DNA of 64,000 bases from Melampsora larici-populina 98AG31 (GCF_000204055.1 NW_006768807.1:531533-595532); one strand, 5' to 3'; shown: positions 13,101 through 23,537, counted from the stretch's first letter. Numbers and translations: made by a program. Notes: a model not told the origin generated them from the letters alone.

Positions 13101-14672
13101 AAATCTGAGGAATTCAGCGGGAATTGAAGCAGATGGCGAATCCAAAGGTATTGAAGAGGCGAGAATTGAAGTAAAAGAGGATGAAAGAGGTAAAATAGAT
13201 GGAGTTGATAATTCACCAGTAAAAGGAGAAGTCTTTGATAACACCGGTGAATCCAACCTTAAAGACGGACCACTACCACCAACCCATCCGTGGTGCAAAC
13301 GGAGCCAATCCATCCCTAAAATCACATCATAACCCCCTAAAATCGTAACATCAAGTGAAATAACCGAATCGAAAACATTACAAGATGCATCCGAAATAGA
13401 CAAACCCCCCCGCCAAAAATGAGTTACAAGCCCATCCTTTCCTGAAGATCCATCAAAAGTGATACAATTCAAAGGAAAAGAGCGAAGTTGAAGGGGAAAA
13501 TTATGAGTCTTTACAAAATTTTTGTCCAAAAAACTACCCGGCGCCCCCGAATCGACTAAAGCGCGTGCTTTAAACTGCTTTCCATTGCTGTTCAAAGTAA
13601 TCGACAAAATCAAACGCGAATCGACCTCAGACGAATTGTGGAAAGTGATAGCCGAAAGGGGAGATTGTTCAGGAGCTTTAGGAGGAACAACATCAACAAT
13701 CCCATCATCTGTGGGGTCAAACATTGGTCGAGAGTCAAAAACTTCTTCCAAGCCATCATCATAGTAAGTAGGCTGACTTATGTTCTGATATTCAGAAAAC
13801 AAAGCTGAAACTTGCTGAACCGGATCAGGAGCTGGCAAACTGGCGGCGACTGGTGGTGCCAATTGCTGAGGCAAAGGTGAAGTAGGCGAAGGGCGAAATT
13901 GCTGTCGTCCATACTGAAACGGAGGCAAGTATGAATGAGGAGGAAGTGAAACCATGTGTGGTGGCGGGTTATAAAACGACGCAGGAGCCGGAACTTGATG
14001 AAAAGCAGGATTGACGTCCGGAAAGTTCATAATTGCTGCAGAAGTAGGAGCAAGGTGATGATTGATGTGAGGAAACGGATTAACTGCCGGACTTCTAGCC
14101 GAAACTGATGCCACAGGTTGAGGTTGAGCTTGAAGACGCGCGATAAACAACTCGATGTCCCTAGTCAAGGAAGGTGGGGCGTTTGGGCAAGCAATGCTCT
14201 TGCCGTCACGTTTATGAGTGTGATCATAAGGCTTCAAACACCTATGACACATGACGTTTGAATGACAGAAATTGCGAAAAAATGACCACGAGATCCCAGC
14301 AGGTAAGGGAGGAAAGGTTTTCTTTGAGTTCGAATTCAACGCATGGACATCAATATCCATAGCATTTGGATCACGAGGAATGTTGACCACCACAGGAGAA
14401 GATACCACCTTTTGCAAAGGCTGCGAAGATCCGTAAGTTGCACGATGAATACCGATATCATGAAGTTGTTCAGATGCCAAAGAAGCCAATTCTTGCCGAG
14501 CTTCCAACGTAGTACACTTCTTCCAATCAGGTAAATGTAAAGCATGCTCCCTAAGATCATTTCGTAAACCACGACTAAACATGTCCTTTAACACAATTTC
14601 TGAGATTTGAAGTTGAAAAGCGATTGCATTAAATTTTGAAATATATTGACCAACAGGAGTTTTGCCTTGCTT
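10147..14672 (-). pseudogene. Ty3-type Gag C-terminus and Pol (PR-RT-RH-IN-chromodomain), frameshifted
   Basis: From the Ngaro junction the frame runs through a Gag tail with a cysteine/histidine cluster (CHRCLKPYDHTH), protease (ALVDSGAPGSF), reverse transcriptase (CVDYRSLN, FVYIDDILIF), RNase H (LQVDCSGFA), integrase (HPGIAH...CDSCQRAK zinc site; GIDFIV, VSDRGSTF, NGQTERTNQ core) and a chromodomain (VSGILDY...EYLLRWLGR) ending at 10147. Breaks: an extra base near 12450 just after the YIDD region, a TGA near 12016 between SSYS and KLTPAERN, then a TGA near 10737 after ENLEAVQ and a frame change at about 10700 before NIKHQYNKHKRP. Chromodomains steer integration to marked chromatin. As read here the polyprotein cannot be made from one frame. 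Confidence 0.88.
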
Positions 14673-14959
14673 CTATCTTTACTCTATGGGTAAGAGTTAG
14701 GTTTACAAGCTCTTAGTATTTCCATATATGTTTAGTATACAAGTGTACTCTACATATATCCGTTCTCAGCCTTATGCTATCCTACCTAGGGTATCCTAAG
14801 TTGAGAATAGTGTGGGGGGGGTGTCTCGAGCTCGGGAGTGTACCGGAGTCGCCTCAGGGCCTACTTCTGAGGTCCTGCGGGACGGACTCTCGGTCTGTTC
14901 CGAGCTCCAGACGGCGTAAAGTGCCTGAAAAGGGAACCGGAGAGCTTAGTCCTAGCCTA
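14673..14959. repeat. Ngaro split repeat, outer 287-bp copy
   Basis: Starts ctatctttactctatggg; repeats at 15218-15504 with one visible difference (gaaccgg against gaactgg). It is the terminal copy at the left edge of the element. Confidence 0.92.
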
Positions 14960-14975
14960 TGGAAGGTGGGTGGGC

Positions 14976-15217
14976 GCGAAAAATTGTTAAATCAAGTTTA
15001 ACTAGTTTGAAGAGCTTGGATAAACAAGATCTACGACTAAAGGTGCAGGAAAGGATTTCTAGAGAGTGTAATGAAAATTTTTGTTTCACTCTCTGACTCT
15101 TTGACCTACCCGCCTCTGTCGTGTATGTCATGTTACATGTGCACCTACTCGTCTCTTACCCTTTTGGTGACGATAGAAATGCCTTACCACGTCGTGCCTT
15201 TGGTGGGAAGCTACCAT
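14976..15217. repeat. Ngaro split repeat, inner 242-bp copy
   Basis: Starts gcgaaaaattgttaaatc and ends gggaagctaccat; matches 21043-21284 with two visible differences. It directly abuts the internal 287-bp copy at 15218. Confidence 0.92.
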
Positions 15218-15504
15218 CTATCTTTACTCTATGGGTAAGAGTTAGGTTTACAAGCTCTTAGTATTTCCATATATGTTTAGTATACAAGTGTACTCTACAT
15301 ATATCCGTTCTCAGCCTTATGCTATCCTACCTAGGGTATCCTAAGTTGAGAATAGTGTGGGGGGGGTGTCTCGAGCTCGGGAGTGTACCGGAGTCGCCTC
15401 AGGGCCTACTTCTGAGGTCCTGCGGGACGGACTCTCGGTCTGTTCCGAGCTCCAGACGGCGTAAAGTGCCTGAAAAGGGAACTGGAGAGCTTAGTCCTAG
15501 CCTA
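15218..15504. repeat. Ngaro split repeat, inner 287-bp copy
   Basis: Second copy of the 14673-14959 repeat, next to the recombinase gene. In Ngaro elements this internal pair lets recombination regenerate complete ends from a circle. Confidence 0.92.
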
Positions 15505-15697
15505 CCGAACCTTGGGGCATCGGGGAGCCCCGAGCTCACTAGGACCTACTCTCGCAGGTGCCACAAGGTTTCTGTGTGGCTTGTACGTCTGCAGATCCCC
15601 CCTTGTATTCTCACTGTATTTCTCAAGGCATTCAATCTTTTGCGCCTCTACGTTTGATCTGTAGCGCATTCATTTGTAAGTCTGGTATTGTCTTTCT

Positions 15698-16801
15698 TCA
15701 CTCTGGACTCTTTATTTCCATCTTCTTCAACCATTCTCTGTTGATTCTCATCTCGTCATCGCTAAACTTCCTCAAGTATCTTTCGTACGACTTTGATTTC
15801 CATCGACCCCTCTCTATTATCTGGTTTAGTGGGAGGCCTTCGTTCCACAGGAAAGAGGCTCCGCCAACTCTAAATGAGTGACCGGTGAGTTTATCGTAGC
15901 CGTCTTTCTTCCATAACTTCTTTAGGATTGCCATGACTCCTTCTTTAACTAATCTAGTTCCTCCTTTCCCTTCTTCGAGGTCGAAGGTAAACAGTCTATC
16001 TTCCGCGTATGAACCGTTCTCTACATGCCTTTTTAATAGACGTTCTACAGCTGCCACGGGGTCGAGGATTGACTTGTGTCGTCTCAACGTCAGTACTTGT
16101 TTCTTGCCTGGCCTCGCTGTCTTGGCTTCTCGGAGAGCGATCGACATTACTTGTTCATCGGCCGAGATCTTCACATCTTTGATCCGAACTTCTTTCTCCT
16201 CTCGAAGTGTGGTGAGTTCGCCTAAGCGCGCCATCCCCCAAAATGCTACGAGTGCCATTGTCACTGCTAACTCGGCTGCTCCATCGTTTCTGGGTAGGTT
16301 CCTCAACAGGCTGGCGAGGTGTATTATCTGGACAGGGCGTTTCTGTGGGTTTTCTTTGGCTCGAGAATCGAGAAGTTTTGCTGCCTTGAGCGCCCAATTG
16401 ATTTCTCTCTGGTCGATGTCCGGGAAGCTCAAGTGGTGGAATAGGTGCCAGGCTCGTAGGCCAGATAGATATGCTTCGATTGTCGAAGGTCGAATCTCTT
16501 GGTTTGTTCTCGCTTCACCTTCGACTTTCGGCGCGGCCCATTGTATAAATAGGAGGATTTGTTGTGCGCTGGCTGGTAGGAGTTGCTGCCGTGTCTTGTT
16601 GTCCTTCTTCCCAAAGGTCAAGTATTTTGTTATCGCGGAGTTGTATTGGATTAGTGTATCTCTAGTCCAGCTTCCTCCTAGCACCATCAATCGCTGTACG
16701 GGATCCGTTTCCATTGTCACTACTCCATTCTCGTTGCTAATGAAATTCGTTATCTTTTTCAGGTCAAGGTTTTTCTTCGGGGGTCCGGTGTCGGCGCTCA
16801 T
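15698..16801 (-). CDS. Tyrosine recombinase of the Ngaro-type element
   Basis: Single-exon ORF of 367 residues. The N-terminal half resembles a core-binding helical domain. The C-terminal catalytic domain shows the first Arg in WGMARLGELTTL, the H-x-x-R box in TGHSFRVGGASF, and the late W and Tyr in ERGRWKSKSYERYLR. It would integrate a circular double-stranded DNA copy, replacing the usual integrase. Its ATG overlaps the stop of the upstream RT/RNase H frame as ATGA (16798-16801). The frame is intact. Confidence 0.9.
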   Translation of the reverse strand: MSADTGPPKKNLDLKKITNFISNENGVVTMETDPVQRLMVLGGSWTRDTLIQYNSAITKYLTFGKKDNKTRQQLLPASAQQILLFIQWAAPKVEGEARTNQEIRPSTIEAYLSGLRAWHLFHHLSFPDIDQREINWALKAAKLLDSRAKENPQKRPVQIIHLASLLRNLPRNDGAAELAVTMALVAFWGMARLGELTTLREEKEVRIKDVKISADEQVMSIALREAKTARPGKKQVLTLRRHKSILDPVAAVERLLKRHVENGSYAEDRLFTFDLEEGKGGTRLVKEGVMAILKKLWKKDGYDKLTGHSFRVGGASFLWNEGLPLNQIIERGRWKSKSYERYLRKFSDDEMRINREWLKKMEIKSPE

Positions 16802-18623
16802 TCTTGTCTCGGGACTGGTGTAAGTTCTTGTCTCAAGAAAGGTGCGAGGTCTTCCGGCATGTGAATCAGTACTTCTTCGGCCCAGTGGAGGTTGGTTTCT
16901 AAACCTCTTGAAAGACGGTCTGCGTCGTTGTCGTCTGAGGTAACCCGTTCTTGTTTAATCGAACACTGGTGAGTCGTTAGGAGCTTCTGAATTCTTTTCC
17001 ATTCGTTGTTGACTGCCCGGTCTTTGGATCGGGTGTTTCTGATGGCTGCCTCAGTAGTTGTATTGTCTGTCCAGACAATGAAACATTTTCCTTTCGTTTG
17101 TTTCATCTTCAGTACCACGAGAAGGCCTAACCTCACTGCGACAGTCTCAATCCACGCGATATTACGCTTCACGTTATCCTCTCGTACGACGTCCCAGTCT
17201 GGTAAGAGTCTGAACTTTGCCCAGTTCGTGCCTATCAGGACCCCTACTCCGTAAGATGTGGACGCGTCGCCGACCCACTTGATGTCTTCCGGTACTAGAT
17301 TAGGTATAATCCTCNNNNNNNNNNNNNNNNNNNNNNNNNNNNNNNNNNNNNNNNNNNNNNNNNNNNNNNNNNNNNNNNNNNNNNNNNNNNNNNNNNNNNN
17401 NNNNNNNNNNNNNNNNNNNNNNNNNNNNNNNNNNNNNNNNNNNNNNNNNNNNNNNNNNNNNTGTATGTTATGTGGCAGAGTTGGCCTACAAGTTTTTCGA
17501 CCGGTTTCTTCTTCCACTTCTCTCCATCAAGTAAGGCTTTTACTTGTTTTATCCTGGTTTCGAGCTTCTCGAGTGGGAGTCTGACCGTCTTTTCCCTACC
17601 GTTCCATATAAAACCTAGGTATTTTTGCTCGTCGGCAAAGTCGGCGTATTTCGTCATGTTCGTTTTCACTCCCATTCCTGCACTGAGTTGGAGTACCGAG
17701 TCCATACTGATGTTTGATCCCAATTCCTTTACGATGAGATTATCGTCGACCCAGCGGAATATCTTGGGGATACCGAGTATTGTTTGCATGATTTCTTTCC
17801 AAACGTCGGCCGCCCTTCCAAAGGTGCCACAACCGGCTACGCCTCCAAAACCAACCCTCGTGTCAACCCAGAGTCTGTTGAGGAAGTCTAGAATGAGGAG
17901 ATACCTCCATTGTGATGGGTGAGTTGGTATCTGCCTGTATGCTTTGAGCCAGTCAAATAGAGCTAATTGCCATTTCTTATCGGCTTTCCTCAGGAAGTCT
18001 GCTAGGATCTTGAAATCATCCCACGTCGTGATGAACTCATCTTTGTCGACAAAGGAGTTAACCGACTGTCAATTGTGTGTGTGTCAGTATTTTTCTTCAC
18101 GAGTCTCTTGTTCCGCATTTTCACTTACTGGTGTGGTACCACGTTTTGGATACGACAAGTTATTGATCATTCTGAAAGTCCCGTCGTTGTTCGTGACACT
18201 GCCCATTGGGCTTGAGCGGAAGAATCCGAAGTGTTGCTCCACTTCTTGATGCGTGAAAGGGCCATACAACTTGCTTTCTGCTTTCTCCCGTGGGATCGTT
18301 TGCTCGATTTTGTCTTTCACCAGGAGTGCTGATGCCTGGTTTGGGGGTGTAAACCATGGTAGGTCTTCTACTGTATGTTCGGGTATACCCTGGTCAAAGC
18401 CTTCTCTCAAGCTCACTAACACATCACCCCACTCGTCCATCAGGTTGCATTCAATCATAAGGGCTTCCCATTCGTCGATATTTAATTCGCATTCTGCCTT
18501 GGTCGGCCACCTACTTGTAGGTTCTGCTCTGTGTCGTTCGGGTTCAGGTCTCTCGAGGTCATGAATCTGGGCTCTCCCTGGCATTTCATCACTCCGCTCT
18601 GTGATTTGTAGGGGCCTTTCCAT
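16798..18623 (-). CDS. Reverse transcriptase / RNase H of the Ngaro-type element (assembly gap inside)
   Basis: Two exons, 18129-18623 and 16798-18065, join YPKRGTTP to SVNSFVDKDEF through a 63-bp intron. RT features: GTFRMINNLSYPKR (finger region), LFDWLKAYRQIP (first catalytic Asp) and FRWVDDNLIV, a WVDD form of the YxDD box typical of DIRS-like RTs. RNase H follows: WVGDASTSYGVG, IETVAVRLGL, WTDNTTTEAA and DDNDADRLSRG. A 147-base gap at 17315-17461 removes the RT-RNase H joint and changes the apparent frame. The start codon is uncertain. Confidence 0.85.
17315..17461. other. Assembly gap, 147 N
   Basis: Run of 147 N within the Ngaro RT/RNase H gene. The flanking coding frames disagree by the gap length, so 147 is probably an estimated size. 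Confidence 0.99.
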
Positions 18624-18734
18624 AGCAACGAGGGCATATGTCAGTTCTCACTCTTCACTCTCACATTGGGACATGGGGCGCTGGTTTGAAACACGGATTT
18701 ATTGCAGAGTGTTTTATCTATTTATAGATCATAC

Positions 18735-19997
18735 TCACGTCTTTTGGCTTCCCTCAGTTGGCGTATTCGTGCGCGTTCCCTGGGAACCTGACGCGATTGG
18801 GCCTACACTCTCACCACTGCCTTGCACTCTCCCCCAATTATTGCCGCCTCCTCTCCTCGCGCCTCTACCTCCTCTACCGTTGTCTTTCTTATAATTCACT
18901 ATAAAATTTTCCTTCTTCCCTTTGAAGTTAGGATTCACTCTCACTCCTGATTGTTCAACGTGTTGTTGCTGAAAGTACGGTTGGGGGTTTGAGTGTTGGG
19001 TTAGGTGGTACTGGTGATATGCCTGAGGGGTTGACGGGTAAGCGTTTTGATTTTCATGTGGTTCATGTCGAGCTTGGGACCAGAGTGCTGATCTGGTTGA
19101 CTGGGTTGGTTTTGCCTGTTCTAGACGATCTTCTTTTGAGTCGGTTCGACTTGGGTCGTCCCATCTCGTTGGTCTACCTGCCCAGTTGGACCCATCGAAG
19201 GGGTCGATGAAGGACTTGGCACCCGTGATTGCGTAAGGATTGTCGAGGTACATGTCATCGTTGTACCGAATAGTGTCGCGTTCTGCTAAGCGGTAAATCC
19301 TTGGGTTTCTCACGCCGATATCAGCCATTTCAGTACCCTCCGGTCCTACTTTAAACACCATGTAAGTCTGACGCATCATCATATCATATCGAAAGGCTAA
19401 CACCCAGCAACCGTCTTGTTCGTTTTGGATTTCTAGAACGTTTTCGAAGTGTCGTTTCATCACTGGTAAGACTTTGGTTTGTCTATAACGCTCTAGGTAT
19501 TGTAGGAAGAGTTCTTTCTGACGGTGCCACTGGGCTACAGTGGTCCTCCATTCACTCGGGATCGGAGATCCGTTGTAGGTGTTTGATTCTACGTCTTTCG
19601 TTTTTGCTCGTGACGATTTGTTGGATATGAACGCGATGTCTTGTCTCAACCACGAGGGATCAAAGATCGAGAGTGGTATGTATCGTCCAAAATCCTTCAT
19701 GGCTTGGTCCCAATAAGGCGAGAGCGCGTTGAGATGATCTGAAATCACTTCGCCTTTCTGGACTTTCATGGTTTTCATCACCGCAGATTTGGAGGTTTTC
19801 TCTGATGATTTGGTGGTGGGGTTCGTTTTCTTCTCGACGAAGGACGACCAGGCTTCTTTCTGCTTAGTTAGGCGGTCATAGAGCACCCGGTTTCCGGCTG
19901 TGAATGCCGCACCAATCTCTTTGTCTAGGCGCATAGCGATGCTATCGTCGAACGATGGTTCAGTTGAGACTGGTTCCTCGATTGGGTTTTCTACCAA
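18735..19997 (-). CDS. Gag-like ORF of the Ngaro-type element
   Basis: About 420 residues, open upstream of 19997 without a clear ATG, so it may be joined to the next ORF upstream by splicing. The middle is a folded-looking region (LSPYWDQAMKDFGRYIPLS, WRTTVAQWHRQKELFLQYLE). The C-terminus is rich in Gln, Gly and Arg with RGGRGARRGGGNN, a likely RNA-binding tail. I assign Gag by position, first in the element before RT, and by composition. No zinc knuckle is seen. Confidence 0.65.
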   Translation of the reverse strand: MVENPIEEPVSTEPSFDDSIAMRLDKEIGAAFTAGNRVLYDRLTKQKEAWSSFVEKKTNPTTKSSEKTSKSAVMKTMKVQKGEVISDHLNALSPYWDQAMKDFGRYIPLSIFDPSWLRQDIAFISNKSSRAKTKDVESNTYNGSPIPSEWRTTVAQWHRQKELFLQYLERYRQTKVLPVMKRHFENVLEIQNEQDGCWVLAFRYDMMMRQTYMVFKVGPEGTEMADIGVRNPRIYRLAERDTIRYNDDMYLDNPYAITGAKSFIDPFDGSNWAGRPTRWDDPSRTDSKEDRLEQAKPTQSTRSALWSQARHEPHENQNAYPSTPQAYHQYHLTQHSNPQPYFQQQHVEQSGVRVNPNFKGKKENFIVNYKKDNGRGGRGARRGGGNNWGRVQGSGESVGPIASGSQGTRTNTPTEGSQKT

Positions 19998-20269
19998 AAG
20001 TAGTTTGTCAAAAGTGCGCTTTAGGTTAGTTCCTTTTGCTTTCTCTTTTTTTTTTTTTGAGAATTTGAATGGGTTGTCTGTGTAAGATCATTGACTGATG
20101 TCTTCCCTTCCCTTGGTTTGCGTAGAGCATTTGGGTTTTCTTTTTTTTTTTTTGTCTTTTCTTCTCCGTAGAGGCATTTCCTTTCTGGAAGAATTCCCCT
20201 GGGGGTTTGTTTGAAAGAAGAGAGACAGGGGAGGGGGGGGGTTTGGGGTGATGAAGTGGTGTTATTCTA

Positions 20270-20881
20270 CTAACGTTCGTCTGCATCGCCCAAGGTTATC
20301 CCGCCAACTGTCATCCGTTGTTGGCGGTTCTTGGTCTGGTATGCACCGGACCACATCCCTCCACCGTTCGTACCTTGGTTCTCTTCGTCGTCTTCTTCTT
20401 CTGACGAGTCGATTTGTTGATTGGTCTCTAGAAGGTTTTGTTCAGCGGGTTGTTGTTGGATCGGTCTTGATTGCGTTCGTGGTGCCGGTTTGACAGGTGC
20501 TGGTTTGTTGGTGGGAGGTTTGGTGATTTGTTTTGGTTTGTTCACGATCGTTTCTTCTGCTAATTTCGTTTTCTTAATCCGTATAGTGCCGATTGCTTTC
20601 GACGTACTTGGTCTTGGGGGTGGGAATGGAGGAGGTGGGGCCGTTTTCCTTTTGGACTGCCTAGTGGTGATCTGCTTGGGTACGTTTTCTTCTACTGTTG
20701 GGGCCAGATTATTGTCTAGTTCTTCCTCCCTAGCCTGACCTTCTGTTTCTCTTTCACTCTCTTTCCCTTCTCTTCCGTCATTCGCCTCTTCTCCTGCTCC
20801 TTCTACTCCTTTTCCTTTTCCTATCTCTTCATCCTTTCGTAGAGCCTCGTCAATTTGCTTTTGAAACTCTTCGCTGTCCAT
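20270..20881 (-). CDS. Low-complexity first ORF of the Ngaro-type element
   Basis: 203 residues with an ATG at 20881. Acidic and Lys/Pro-rich: a Glu/Gly-rich N-terminus, PPPPFPPPRPSTSK, then PTNKPAPVKPAPRT and an acidic SSEEEDDEEN stretch. It probably forms the N-terminus of the Gag product, or a separate ORF1 protein. Function not recognisable. Confidence 0.5.
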   Translation of the reverse strand: MDSEEFQKQIDEALRKDEEIGKGKGVEGAGEEANDGREGKESERETEGQAREEELDNNLAPTVEENVPKQITTRQSKRKTAPPPPFPPPRPSTSKAIGTIRIKKTKLAEETIVNKPKQITKPPTNKPAPVKPAPRTQSRPIQQQPAEQNLLETNQQIDSSEEEDDEENQGTNGGGMWSGAYQTKNRQQRMTVGGITLGDADER

Positions 20882-21042
20882 TCTAGTCTGCTTCTAGTGG
20901 TAGTCTGGTTGTATTCTGGACTGTTGTTTGTTTGATTGAGTTTTTAGAAGGGGACAGTGAATGAGTTCTATTTTTTTTTTTTTTTTTTTTTGCGTTTCTA
21001 AAGTGAATTGATTCAAGAGATTATAATTTGATGTGAAAAATT

Positions 21043-21284
21043 GCGAAAAATTGTTAAATCAAGTTTAACTAGTTTGAAGAGCTTGGATAAACAAGATCTA
21101 CGACTAAAGGTGCAGGAAAGGATTTCTAGAGAGTGTAATGAAAATTTTCGTTTCACTCTCTGACTCTTTGACCTACCCGCCTCTGTCGTGTATGTCATGT
21201 TACATGTGCACCTACTCGTCTCTTACCCTTTTGGTGACGATAGAAATGCCTTACCACGTTGTGCCTTTGGTGGGAAGCTACCAT
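21043..21284. repeat. Ngaro split repeat, outer 242-bp copy
   Basis: Right-edge copy of the 14976-15217 repeat; two visible base differences (tttttg/ttttcg and cgtcgtg/cgttgtg). Its last base meets the interrupted gag at 21284/21285. Confidence 0.92.
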
Positions 21285-22130
21285 TAAATTTTGAAGCTCC
21301 ACAAACAAAGTGTCTTCTGCAAACTTATCACCGAATTTATCAAAAATGGATTTAAAAAAAGCAGATAAGGATTTCAACTGGTCAATCTCAAAAGGAGGAG
21401 ACACCGCCGAAAAATCATCCCGAGCTCCATTCTTTCGATCATTCAATCGAAGAAGACTTAACCACCAATCATGAGAGCTTGAAGCCAGAGGAAAATGACG
21501 AGCCACCCATACGATTTTGCGATCTTCGTTGGAAAAACAAGAGGCCGTCGACACAAGATAATCTCGAACAGTTGTAATAAAACCGATGACTTTCCTAGAG
21601 TCCCCTTCAAAGAATAAACCAGGAATTGAAGGAGGTTCCACAGGAGCAATAGCGTTGACAGAAGCGTTGACGGGTGATGATAAAGTTGAGAAACGATGAT
21701 TTAAAGTAGACAAAAGATCAGATTTTACGCGATTCAAGCCTTCATCCACCTTTGAACGTAATTCTGATTCAAAAGTAGAAATGGAAACAGCAGCATTAAA
21801 CTTCATATTAAATTCAGAACGTATATGATTTAAAATTTCTTCTTTGGCTGAAATGATGTGAGTTTTTATAAGATCATCAATCTTTTCTGAAGCCTCAGAG
21901 TTCCGAGCATCAATTCGTTCATTTATGACCCTATCAACCTTCTCTTCTGCTTCACTATTATGAGTTTCAAAACGCTCATGAATCACATTATTTACTGAAG
22001 TATTGAAAGAGGTTAAGCGAGGCTCTAAATAACGAGTCACAAACAAATGCTCCTCATTAGAGAGAACATAAAGACCTTCATGAGCAATGCCTTCAGCATT
22101 AGAAGCAGTGTTTCGACGAGGTAGAGACAT
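21285..22130 (-). pseudogene. Gag N-terminal part of the Ty3-type element, cut by the Ngaro insertion
   Basis: ATG at 22130 gives MSLPRRNTASNAEG and a long helical, probably coiled-coil stretch with repeated ER(I/F)(D/E) spacing, followed by PSIPGLFFEGDSRKVIGF, a typical Ty3 Gag entry into the capsid domain. The reading continues to FVELQNL and is then broken by the nested element. The rest of Gag resumes at 14672 with KQGKTPVGQYISKF. Confidence 0.85.
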
Positions 22131-22636
22131 TATCAGAAGAACTACTAAACAGGTTGATAATACTTGATAGTTGAACTGAAGTGATTTGAGTGATATTGAA
22201 GTAAAATGATGAATTATTGATTTGAATTGAGTTGCCGATAGACCGAAAGATCGAAAAGGTTTTAAAGAAAAAATAGCGTAGAGAAATGGAGAAAAACGAG
22301 ATACACCGATTATGACGTAATAGCATCCCCAAACTAGAACGGGGACACCACAGTCTACGATGTTCAAAATTAAGATTTGATAGAATTTAAAAAATAATCC
22401 GAAAACCCGAAAAATAAGATCTAAAGAAAGCCGATTTACTCGAAAAATTAATCTGAGAATACTGATATGAAAAATTAAAAAAATAATATGACACATAAAC
22501 CAACTAAGTATGAACGAAAAAACAAAAATTAAAGATAAATCTGAACCAACATAACACATAGCACTAAGTATGATGCTAAGAAATATAAAGAAATATAAAA
22601 AAGAAAGATAAAAAAAGATGCGGAAAAAAGATAAAG

Positions 22637-22648
22637 ATCGAATTATAC
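22637..22648 (-). promoter_or_regulatory. Primer-binding site, self-priming type
   Basis: Directly beside the 5' LTR the minus strand reads GTATAATTCGAT. No match to a tRNA 3' end (TGG...) is seen. Ten bases, ATAATTCGAT, are exactly complementary to ATCGAATTAT in the LTR at 22735-22744, at the predicted mRNA start. This is the arrangement used by Tf1-type elements, whose RNA folds back to prime itself. Confidence 0.7.
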
Positions 22649-22934
22649 TGTAAGGGCTCATGTCCAGGGTCTTATTAAGTGTTACTTAATAATTAGGCAC
22701 TTGGATTTAGTTTTGAGTGATGTAAACTACGTTAATAATTCGATGAGGAAACAACTACTAAGCTATTACAATGTTCTTATATACACTACAACTTTCTAAT
22801 TATTTTCGTAGATAGTTATCTCCATACCAACATTATTCAAATATCTTTAACAACTATTTGTTTATACAACTCTATTCCTCTACAACTTTCTTCGCAACTA
22901 CATTTCAATTTCTTATACATTTCAAATCATTACA
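22649..22934 (-). repeat. 5' LTR of the Ty3-type element
   Basis: 286 bp, apparently identical to 9828-10113. Followed on the right by the target duplication gtctg (22935-22939). Confidence 0.93.
22735..22783 (-). promoter_or_regulatory. LTR TATA box and predicted transcript 5' end
   Basis: TATATAAG lies at 22783-22776 on the minus strand. About 31 bases further, at 22744, begins ATCGAATTAT, which would be the first bases of the RNA and is complementary to the primer-binding site. Confidence 0.65.
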
Positions 22935-23537
22935 GTCTGGCTGGAAACGTAATGTTGAATTTACGTTTAAGTGTTTATTGCGAAGTTAAAAACTCTTTGA
23001 AACGATAATCAAAAATCAAAAATCGTATCACAAAGACTTGAAATTTGGTACCATTCTTAATGATTTTTAGATTCTTGAAATTGATGAAGTGATGATGTGG
23101 ATGATGAGTGGGAAGAGGAAGAGGGCGAGGAAAAGAGGAAAAAATCTCATGTCGGGGTTTCCAAAAAGAGGGTTCCCTCTCTCTCTTTCAAGGCTATGGA
23201 ATCTTGTGACAGGGAGGTTCTTTTCCTCTTGCGTGATCACTTCTCTTGTCTGTTTCTGACAGCGCGCACGGACCACCAGCTCGATTAAAAAATGGTCGAT
23301 GTGGCAAGCATTTTGGGAACGACAGTATTTGCCTTTCGTCCACCGATTTTGCTATTTTGGCACCTGGACTTTGGGCAGCCTCCACTTTTTGCTTAGCATT
23401 AACAATTGTTTCGTTCTTGTTCTCGTCCGAGCGAGCCAATTCAGCTGAATCATCCAGATTCCACGAGGCAAGTCTTCTGTCGTTCTTGACGCACTATAAG
23501 CAAGGTTGCTTATTTGTTCAAGCAATTCACACTCCCG

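Larger units (their letters stand above)
14673..21284 (-). mobile_element. Ngaro-type tyrosine-recombinase retrotransposon nested in Ty3 gag
   Basis: Coding sense is minus. Split direct repeats have the classic arrangement: in coding sense A (21284-21043), genes, B (15504-15218), A (15217-14976), B (14959-14673). The A copies are 242 bp with two differences; the B copies are 287 bp with one. Genes run Gag-like ORFs, reverse transcriptase/RNase H, tyrosine recombinase. Ngaro/DIRS elements insert by a recombinase through a circular DNA, without target duplication. Accordingly gag reads ...FVELQNL up to the junction and resumes KQGKTPVG on the other side with no duplicated bases. Confidence 0.93.
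9828..22934 (-). mobile_element. Ty3-type chromodomain LTR retrotransposon with a nested Ngaro element
   Basis: Two 286-bp LTRs (9828-10113 and 22649-22934), reading tgtaag...attaca on the plus strand, appear identical. They are flanked by the 5-bp duplication gtctg (9823-9827 and 22935-22939). The coding sense is minus, so the right LTR is the 5' LTR. Gag, protease, reverse transcriptase, RNase H, integrase and a C-terminal chromodomain occur in that order. A 6.6-kb Ngaro-type element (14673-21284) interrupts gag. Identical LTRs imply recent insertion, yet pol has two frameshifts and one or two stops. Confidence 0.93.

Noticed and set aside
14774..15001. Plus-strand open frame repeated at 15319-15657
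   Set aside because: It lies in the 287-bp split repeat of the Ngaro element and exists twice only because the repeat does; no protein family.
15933..16823. Long plus-strand frame of 296 residues
   Set aside because: Exact antisense shadow of the tyrosine recombinase gene, which has clear motifs.
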